Positions 56,853-64,000 of a stretch of 64,000 bases of DNA are shown piece after piece. The notes below the pieces were generated by a model, which had not been told where the DNA came from, did not search any database, and saw only the letters and a list, made by a program, of their open reading frames with translations. The stretch is from Heterodera schachtii (lineage: Eukaryota > Nematoda > Chromadorea > Rhabditida > Heteroderidae): assembly GCA_023374025.1 (NCBI GenBank), contig SIJG01000019.1, positions 865,889 through 929,888 on the forward strand, written 5' to 3'. Both the position numbers and the translations under genes were made by a program. Position 1 is the stretch's first letter. Each line of letters opens with the position of its first letter.

Positions 56853-59800
56853 TTATGGCTGATAAATGCGCACTTTTCCGTCAGTAGGCTCTCGACAAAT
56901 TGGACATTTACTATCTCTTTTCAGCACTTCATCCGTACATCCGTCACATCCGCACAGATGGAAGCAGGGTTTGAAGGCGAAATCGCGCTAAAAATTAAAT
57001 TGAAATATTCACACTTTTTTAATAATTAGAACTTTTACATTTTTGGTTAAGCACATCACACAATTTGCGTTTGAACTCGACGAGCCATTTTCTGCTTGAC
57101 CTTTGTCGGCTTCGTCGTAATCATTCATTTCAGCACTGATTTTCGTGGCACCAATTAGTTCTAATTGAGGCGAATTTTGGGGCGACAAACTGATGCTGCT
57201 GCTGTTGATGTTTCGTCGGGGTGACGACGGCGAATTTGTAATTGGTGAATTTGTAATTGGCGAATTTGTAATTGGTGAAACTGTTATGGGTGTGTTTGAG
57301 ATTGGCGTGGGTGAATTGGTGGTGGTGGGCGTTGTCCATGGAGTTGTGTGAGGCGTAATCCATGGCGTCATCCGAGGTGTTGTCCAAGGCGTAAACCGCG
57401 GCGAAGTCCAAGGCGTTATCCGAGGCGATGCTGAATACTGTAAACAGCGGAGGAGGGGGAAGGGAAATAACTCAAATTTTATGGTGTTCTCAGTCGTCTT
57501 GAGAAGTTAGCTTTTAAAGTGCGGTTCAACTCCCACATGTTGGGAGTGAATCTCTTTTATCCTTCCATCCTTTTCTATGGAATTGAGAGATATGTAAATT
57601 GTGCCTGCGTACAGGATGCCGTCTAGAAAACCCGGAATTTGCCAGTTTTTGGGGTTCATGACGAGTTTTTTGCCTTATTATTAAAAAATTTTGCCAGGTT
57701 TTTTGAATTAGTGTGTTGAATTTTTGAGTTTGGGCGATGCCATTCATTTCTGCGCGGACTAGCTCAGTTGGGCCGTCACGTTTGAGCCGGCACGGTTGGT
57801 TGGGCCCCAGCATGCTTTTCCACTATAGCTTTTTTCTTTGTAATTCAAATCCAACATTGCTATTAGCCTTACAAAAAGCGAATAGATTTTCAAGTCTGGA
57901 AAAATTTTTATTAAGAAAAACTTCAAAATTTTTCGACTTTTTCGCAATTTTCATGTATAACTTTTTTTTGTTAATTGTCTAATCGCGAAGCAATACCTTA
58001 GAAAAAGCTTCTAAACACATTAAGCTTTCGAATGATACCAACAATGTTGTATTTGGTTGACAAAGAAAAAAGTTATCGTCAAAAAAGTTCTGGGGCCCAA
58101 ACGTGCCGGCCCAACTGATGTAAACCGTTTCTGCGTTAAGCTTCCTTTATTTAAGCATGCCGATTTTTTTATAACATTCAAAAAATGGGACGGAAATGGA
58201 CCTAAGATTTTGTTTAATGGGTACGGTATAATTCAAAAATCATTTTTGAATTATAAAAAATAAAAAGCGAACGGAAAAAAAAAATAGATTTGTAGAACCC
58301 ACCTCAAATCGTCCACCCGAGCATAATTTTATGCGCCATTGATCAATGATATTGTAACAATGGAATCCGTTGGCGTGCAAAAAGTCCTGCGACCGGTAAG
58401 TGCCAACACAAATTTTGTTCAAAAGGGACTGTGCACCGGGAATTTGGCTGATTTTTTCTGGTGTGATCAGTCGCGCATTTTTTGCACCGACCAGCAATTG
58501 GCCTAAAAATGAAAAAATATAATCGAAACCGATAAAAACAGAAAAAAATCCAGAAAGTTTTGTGAGATGGAGATTTTTGCTGGTTGTCTTATAAATTAAG
58601 TTAACAGATAAGCTAATTTCAATTAATGATGGCCAATTAATGCAATTTTGGGTGTAAAGTTGAACAAAAAAAAGCCCAAATTTTGAGGCGATATAAATCA
58701 AAAATAAATGTGGCGTTCGATCGACGATGACCCGCAGTGGAATTTTTAGTTTGCAATCTGCTAACAATGGAACCATCTGAACTGTTACTGCCCAAATCAC
58801 TTTAAAACTTATGCTGTAGAGCTCGGATCCGCTCTACAGATATTTAATTTACGATTTTTCGAAACTTTGATCATTTTTTCTGATCAGTTTTGGTGCCCTA
58901 ACCAAAAAAAAAACGAAAATTTGAAGTAGACAATCGTTTATGCTCTACACGATAAAAGTGGCTTTAAAGTGATTTGAGCAGTTACATTTTTTAATTTATA
59001 AATAATATTTTGAAATCCCCAACTAAATCGAAAAGCAACCCCCTGGCTCTGACTGAGGCAATCACCAACTCACCAATTCGGTTGAACATGTCAAGGTCGA
59101 GCTCAAGCCAAGGTGTACTGTATATTGTCCTTTGCTGTGGGCGGCCAGGGGTATCACCTATAATTATTTCAAGAATTTGCATTTTAATTTTAATTTTTTG
59201 ATAAAATGTTGCAATTTTTCTCTGGCAGTCCTATGTGAATCTCCACTCGAAATTAACAAGACGAATCTTTATTTCAATGGATAATAAAAAAAAGAAACAG
59301 AAAATTGCCGGAATTTATGGCGTTTATTCATATAAATAAAATATATAATAATAATAATATTTTTTATTATTGTATTTATTTCGTCAGTAAATTTTCATTT
59401 TTCAAAATTATGTATTTTGATATTTGCAAAATTATTAGAAAAAATATATTTAGTATAATCAATAATTGCATAGACATAAGGATACGGTGCTGGGACGTCA
59501 GTAAAAACCATCAAATGGAAATTTTTTGACAAAAAACCTCAAAATCGCAAATTAAAAAAAAAAAGGTTTTTTTGAACATTATTTAAGGTCCTAACTTTCT
59601 TGAAACATAACAAAAGTTGCGGCCATTAATATTTGAATGCTTATTGAAAATTAATTATTTTTTACATTTTTGAATTTTATTTTGTTTTAAATCGCTCGCC
59701 CACTTCTCTGATGAGTAATTTGAAAGTATTCGTAGTCGTTCAACCATTTTGAGAGGATTGAGAACCAAAATTGAATGGTTTCACGCATTGCGTCGTCCAA

Positions 59801-61043
59801 CGGATTCGACGAGTAAATCCAATGGTAAAACACGTCCATGGACAAATTGGGCTCGTTAAAGCGCGTAAGTTTTTCATAGACATTTTCCCAACGAGGACAG
59901 AATGTCTCATACTGAAAACGTTGCTGAAATACGGTCAATTTGTACATAATTAGGGCTCCAATTTTTAGGTGCTAAAAACTGTCAAAATAGTTAGGTTTTA
60001 GGTTCTAAAAACCCCCCAAAATAGGTGCTAAAAATGGGGAAATAGATGCCAAAAAGTTTCAAAATTAGGGGTGTAAAATGATAAAATTTATTCAAAAAAA
60101 AAAAAAAAAATTAAAATTCATCCAAATCAGTATTGAGACACTTATCTTTAAAATTTAAACTTCTTGTCAAGAAATTAAATAAAAAATTTAAAAATTAATT
60201 TTTGAGAAATTTTTAATTCTTAGGGGTGCATTTTGAAAATTTTCGGGTCGATTCTTAGGGGTGTATTTTTTAAAAAAAATTCCGGTCGATTCTTAGGGTG
60301 TAATTTTCCTTTTTATTGCATTTTTATTAACAAATTTTGGGCAAAACGCCAAAATAAGTGAAAGTAAGTTTTTTTTAGTAAAAAACTAGAAAATAGGTTC
60401 TAAAAACTGAAAAGTAGCTTAACAAGCCCCCAAAAAATAGGGAGCTCAGGAAAAAATAGGTAAAAACCTAAAAATTGGAGCCCTAATCATGATATGTTTT
60501 TTGAAATTAATTAATTATTAAATTGTATTTTTTTGAATTGAAACAGCAAAAATCTTTTTACCGTTTGGGACATTTCTTTAAGAAATTCTATAAGAAAACA
60601 AAAAATATAATTTTCAACTGAAAAGTTTTTTTGCCTTCTTTTTAGCACATAAACTTAATTAAACAATTTTAAATTGGGCATTCCAATTATTTAAGAATTA
60701 TTTTTGCACCAATAATTTTTCTTTTTTAATTATTTAAAAAAATATTATTAATTTTAATTTAATTTTTTTTTCTCACCTCATACAGTTCTTGGACCACATC
60801 AATTTGTGTTAGCAAATATGCCACGTCAATTTGGCAAAATTCGTTGATCAGTCGCGGCATTTGACCATCCAACAAACGAATTCGTTCCAACAAAATGCCG
60901 TGCTTAATTGCCCTGGTCAATGTGTCAAAAAAGGTGCCAAGAAGGTGCGCTTCCTCTGTGTTCATTTGTTGCCGTCCAAATTCATATGCCCGTTTCGCCT
61001 CAGTGATGGCATAACGGAAGGTGCCGATCAGAAAGAAATTGAC
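56853..61043 (-). CDS. RING-finger protein with long helical region and Thr/Pro-rich linker (5' incomplete)
   Basis: Exons 61043-60777, 59923-59704, 59157-59074, 58502-58303, 57437-57039 and 56987-56853 join with phases 0, 1, 1, 0, 0 to 434 aa. The first 240 aa are helical, rich in aromatic and charged residues (AITEAKRAYEFGRQQ, FDTLTRAIKHGILLERIRLL, MDVFYHWIYSSNPLDDAM, LLVGAKNARLITPEKISQIP). A linker of repeated ITPW/TTPW and ITNSP units follows, then a C-terminal RING (CVMCLTKN|RDFAFKPCFHLCGCDGC ... CPICRE) ending VRIYQP. The RING implies E3 ubiquitin ligase activity; the helical region probably binds the substrate but matches no family I can name. The absence of a start Met shows that 5' exons lie to the right. 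Three mobile elements sit in its introns. Confidence 0.8.
57765..58117. mobile_element. inverted-repeat element in an intron
   Basis: Left end cagttgggccgtcacgtttg, right end aaacgtgccggcccaactg, inverted over about 40 bp (gcacggttggttgggcccca against tggggcccaaacgtgcc). Contains the dispersed 'ttcgaatgataccaac' word. No clear target duplication. Confidence 0.7.
59951..60485. mobile_element. inverted-repeat (hAT-like) element in an intron
   Basis: Left end tagggctccaatttttagg and right end cctaaaaattggagcccta are perfectly inverted. The interior repeats 'ggtgctaaaaa' and 'cttaggggtgtaa' words. The flanking octamers do not agree well, so either the target duplication has decayed or the exact end is off. 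Confidence 0.7.
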
Positions 61044-61510
61044 CTATTCGATGGGGATGATCAGATTCAGATTTTAAACTCGAAGTAAGACAAAATAAAT
61101 TTTGCATTTTGTAAATTTTAAAAGAATAATTTACGAACGCTTTTATACTTAAATCATCATAAAACTGACATTTTTGTGATCAAAAAGTCAACAAATTCGT
61201 TTTAATTTACCAAGCTTTTTAAATACCTGATTTTTTTTTTTGAATTTTACAGAATAATCAAGAATGAGTATGAGTTCTTAAGATACCAAGAATATTTATT
61301 TAATGCTTAGCATGGTCCTTTTACTCAAATCAAATTCTACAAAATTTGATAGTCCTAAAGCTCCTCAAAATTCATATGTATTAGGATATTAACTTTGTAA
61401 AATTTGGCAATTAGGAAAAACCTTGGCCCGCTAAATTTGGCTGAGATTGTAAGGGACAGACCTAAAAAATGACCGAACCCTCTTCGGTTCTGCGTATTAT
61501 GGCAAAGTCT
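61044..61510. other. interval with no recognised exon
   Basis: Probably intron of the RING gene; AT-rich, no feature supported. Confidence 0.35.
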
Positions 61511-61518
61511 GCTCGGAC

Positions 61519-61902
61519 AGTGCTATTACGTTACTCAAAAACCATCAAAATAAAAAATATTGCTAACAACTTTGCTCAAAAGCAACCAAATTTTTAATTC
61601 TTGATATCATTCGGTAGCCCTAATTGTTTTCTAATATACTGCAAAATTTCAAAAAATTACATTAAGTTTCAAGAAAGAAATGACGAAAAATGTTCAAAAA
61701 ACTTGGTTTTTTGAATTTCTCAGGTCATGACTTTTTTTGAAACTTAACGAATTTTTTTGAAATTTTGCAGGATATTAGAAAACAATTAGGGCTATTGAAA
61801 GATACCAAGTTTTTAAAATATGGTTGCTTTTGGGCGAAGTTATGAATAATTTTCTGTCAACAATTTTCATTTTGATGGTTTTTTGAGGAACGACCCGGCA
61901 CC
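61519..61902. mobile_element. long-TIR foldback element (384 bp)
   Basis: Left arm agtgctattacgttactcaa...gcaacca and right arm tggttgcttttgggcgaagt...ggaacgacccggcacc are inverted over about 80 bp. Flanked by the perfect 8-bp duplication GCTCGGAC (61511-61518 and 61903-61910). The right end (rc ggtgccgggtcg) matches the ggtgctaggtcg ends of the elements at 11406 and 43273. A half element with the same head (ggtgctgggacg) is at about 59488. Confidence 0.85.
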
Positions 61903-62026
61903 GCTCGGACCAGGTCATTTGAGTCGAGCTGCCACACAAAGTATGACGGGGTCGAAAAAATGAAAAATAAAAGTTATAAACTCAGTTTTTAAAAGAATTT
62001 TTGAACCGAATTAAAATGAATAGGTA

Positions 62027-62640
62027 TGTCAAAAATATGTACAAAAAGTGGTCAAAATATGTACATAAATATGTAAAAAAATCCCGAAATATGTAAGAAA
62101 AACCCAAAATATGTACCAGATATGTAAATAAAATTTTTAAAATGGTTATTTTTTTGGAAAAAAATTCTTCGGAAAGGGTGAAATAGGCACAAAATATCAT
62201 AAAATGACCTAAATGGCCTAAAATCACCTTTAAGTATTTAAAAATTAGTTTGGTTAATTTTTATTTTTCACATGAAATTTTATAAATTTTCAAAAATTCT
62301 CAAAATATGTAATAAAAATATGAAAATATGTACGAAAAATTTGCCGAAATTTTGGATTTTTTTTTTTGAGAATTTCCAAAAATTTCTGTAAAAAATCCTC
62401 AAAATATGTATAAAAAAAATGTATGAAAAAGTCCGAAAAAGTCCAAAATATGTACCAAAAATGTATAAAATCTCGAAATATGCAAAATATGTATAAAACC
62501 CCGAAATATGTAAAAATATGTAAATAAAAGTCCCAACTTTTGTTCGCAAACACAAAAAAGAAAGTGTTTTTCCTACTGTTTATAGCATGGAGAAGTCAGG
62601 AAAAAAAAATGTATTTACATAAAATTGACATCCCTAAAAA
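62027..62640. repeat. tatgtac-rich inverted-repeat block
   Basis: Dense aaaatatgtac/tatgtaaa words beginning near tatgtcaaaaatatg and ending ttacataaaattgacatccct. A related block is at about 16930-17060. Translated frames are Y/F/I-rich artefacts. Confidence 0.5.
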
Positions 62641-62675
62641 TGAATTATGTATTTGAATGGGTGGCGCTCTCGGAC

Positions 62676-62967
62676 TCAAACGGCCCGACTCAAATAATCC
62701 CCATCGGAGTTCGCAAGCAATTTGTACGTGGCAATTAGCTGCTCAACAACTTGCCCTGTTATCCATCGCACCCGTACACGGCTCATTTAGCCAATAGATG
62801 GCGATGAGCTTTCTAATGTAGTAAATCCAATCATACATATTCTCAAAATAGCGGATCAAGCATTGGCCTTGGCGAAAGTGGCACAACGAATCGACGGGCG
62901 TTCGGATGCCGAGCGAATACACTTTTTGCCATGGGTCAATGTTTTTGATTTCATTTCGGATCAACGC
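62676..62967 (-). CDS. isolated coding exon(s), possibly the 5' part of the RING gene; contains a frame discontinuity
   Basis: After a good acceptor (CTTCTGCCACAG) at 62968 the frame reads RNEIKNIDPWQKVYSLGIRT, CHFRQGQCLIRYFENMYDWI, YIRKLIAIYWLNEP. A second frame then continues in protein-like fashion (WITGQVVEQLIATYKLLA, DGDYLSRAV) to a stop at 62676. The frames overlap without a plausible intron, so there may be a base error, a frameshift mutation, or a donor near 62760 with the remainder non-coding. Composition resembles the helical part of the RING gene on the same strand, but no donor fits the phase-0 acceptor at 61043. Confidence 0.4.
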
Positions 62968-62999
62968 CTGTGGCAGAAGGAATTAATTGCAGTTTATTT

Positions 63000-63330
63000 T
63001 CTCATTTTATAAAATCGGATAAATTTCTTATTTTCTAAAAGTAACATTTTTATAACATTTTCGAGAAATATACAAAAAATTGAAATTTTTTGAAATTTTT
63101 TCAACAGTCCTTGGTGATAAAAAGGACCGCTTTAATAAAGAGGGCCGTTTTAATAGAGGGTTTTTTGACAAAATGCCCAAATTTTCATTCGCGAAATATG
63201 CACTATGCCTTTTTTGCTTGAAGCTTCTAACATGAACTCTTTTGTGCCCTCGGTCCCGGTATATTGAGCTGGGAAGCATTGATTAATTGGCCAAAGGAAA
63301 TGGAAATGATTTGGCAAATAAAGAAGCACC
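63000..63330. other. gene-free interval with repeat fragments
   Basis: Contains aaggaccgctttaataaag, a fragment also seen near 42130-42160. A + strand frame (LGPGILSWEALINWPKEMEM...) is open over 63230-63380 but has no start or partner exon. Confidence 0.35.
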
Positions 63331-63338
63331 CTAATGGT

Positions 63339-63425
63339 GGTGGGATGACTCATCGGTTAAGTGCCTTGGACAATCTCAGCTAACAAATAAGTGGCCCCGG
63401 CGGTTCGGCGACTCACTTCCCACCC
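63339..63425 (+). other. tRNA-Leu/Ser-like relic
   Basis: A perfect 7-bp acceptor-like stem (GGTGGGA / TCCCACC), tcatcggttaagtgccttggac close to a Leu/Ser-type D arm, and ggttcg in the T-loop position. The anticodon and T stems do not pair, so it is not a functional tRNA. Confidence 0.3.
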
Positions 63426-63519
63426 AAAATTTTTCACGACTATAAAATGGTTAGTTTGAAAATTCCATTTTTGTAGCTAGAGTTTATTCATTTTGGCTAC
63501 CCATCCCTAATCAACAGTC

Positions 63520-64000
63520 TTATTTAGGGTTTGGCCCCGACTGCCCTCATACTGTCCCCCATTGCCATACTGTACATATTTGTTGCACACAACACGGTTG
63601 CCGCCCAAATCCCGAAACACGAATCCCGAAACCTAATGATTTTGGGTCGGGTTTCAGGACAAAATAAGAAATTATATGAAAATTTTTTGAAACGATTGTG
63701 TTCAATGAATCAAAACTTCTTGTCTTTTTTTGTCATTATTATCAGTAGGGACTCCATTTTTAGGCAAATGCATAAAATTTCTGCGCACTTAATACGCACA
63801 GATAAGCACGAAAAACGCATTTTCCACTTGGTTTGAGGTGTCTACGATGACTTTTATAATGCCTATTTTTGCCTATTTTAGGATTTTTGAAAAATTCCTT
63901 AACAAAAATGCAATAAAAACGAAAAATACACCCCTAAGAAATGGTCCGAAAAAATTTTCAGAAAATATACTCCTAAGAATAAAAATTTCTCGAAAAAATT
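63520..64000. other. edge of a further hAT-like element and repeats (cut by the window end)
   Basis: tagggtttggccccgac near 63525 and cccgaaacacgaatcccgaaac resemble hAT-type ends. tagggactccatttttaggc at about 63748 resembles the 59951 family. No right ends lie inside the window. Confidence 0.35.

Noticed and set aside
63339..63425. Functional tRNA-Leu or tRNA-Ser gene
   Set aside because: The acceptor-like stem is perfect, but anticodon and T stems fail to pair.

Overview
This is eukaryotic, AT-rich, intron-rich DNA with no bacterial operon features. Splice sites (GT...TTTCAG/TTTAG style, many introns of 40-600 bp) and gene content point to a tylenchid plant-parasitic nematode, most likely of the cyst-nematode type. 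The two strongest clues sit side by side: a secreted glutathione-synthetase-like gene (a family known to be expanded as effectors in Globodera/Rotylenchulus-type nematodes) and a NodL/maltose O-acetyltransferase gene of bacterial ancestry (horizontally acquired NodL-like genes are known in root-knot and cyst nematodes). I cannot fix the genus from sequence reading alone.

Layout. 0.2-0.7 kb: foldback repeat, then a small lysine-rich two-exon gene (-). 3.2-5.5 kb: NodL-like acetyltransferase (+, 4 exons, 210 aa). 6.2-10.4 kb: GS-like gene with signal peptide (+, 12 exons, 514 aa). 11-21 kb: gene-poor, filled with foldback and hAT-type non-autonomous elements, one nested inside another, plus a 14-nt tandem repeat. 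21.7-24.2 kb: 820-aa two-exon protein with coiled coil, two hydrophobic segments, three near-identical 70-aa repeats and an acidic tail (-). 25.0-25.6 kb: 99-aa secreted protein (-). 27.1-30.4 kb: SoxB-type HMG-box factor (-, 7 exons, 321 aa) with a hAT MITE in an intron. 34.3-36.2 kb: sigma-like glutathione S-transferase (-, 4 exons, 211 aa). 37.8-41.7 kb: two nearly identical 1.04-kb direct repeats flanking a frameshifted hAT-like transposase relic. 41.7-42.8 kb: small RING protein (-). 43-49 kb: foldbacks, hAT MITEs, a duplicated exon block and broken coding relics. 49.3-51.5 kb: Q/S-rich protein with 18-19 copies of an 11-aa repeat (-). 52.1-55.0 kb: secreted glutamine-rich protein built from duplicated exons (-, 370 aa). 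56.9-61.0 kb (5' end probably further right): a RING protein with helical N-terminal region (-). 62.7-63.0 kb: an isolated coding exon that may belong to it.

Functional themes: glutathione chemistry (GS-like, GST), candidate secreted proteins (GS-like, the 99-aa protein, the Q-rich protein, several short hydrophobic-start ORFs), two RING proteins and one developmental transcription factor. Nothing suggests co-transcription; neighbouring genes have their own polyA-like signals or are separated by mobile DNA.

The most unusual pattern is in the repeats. Unrelated hAT-type elements, each with its own terminal inverted repeats and 8-bp target duplications, carry the same internal GC-rich hairpin module (arms CGGCGGCGCC and GGCACCGCCG). 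Separate long-TIR foldback elements have inverted repeats that are themselves tandem arrays. All exon structures given here were read by eye from reading-frame continuity and splice-site phase; none was tested against transcripts or databases.
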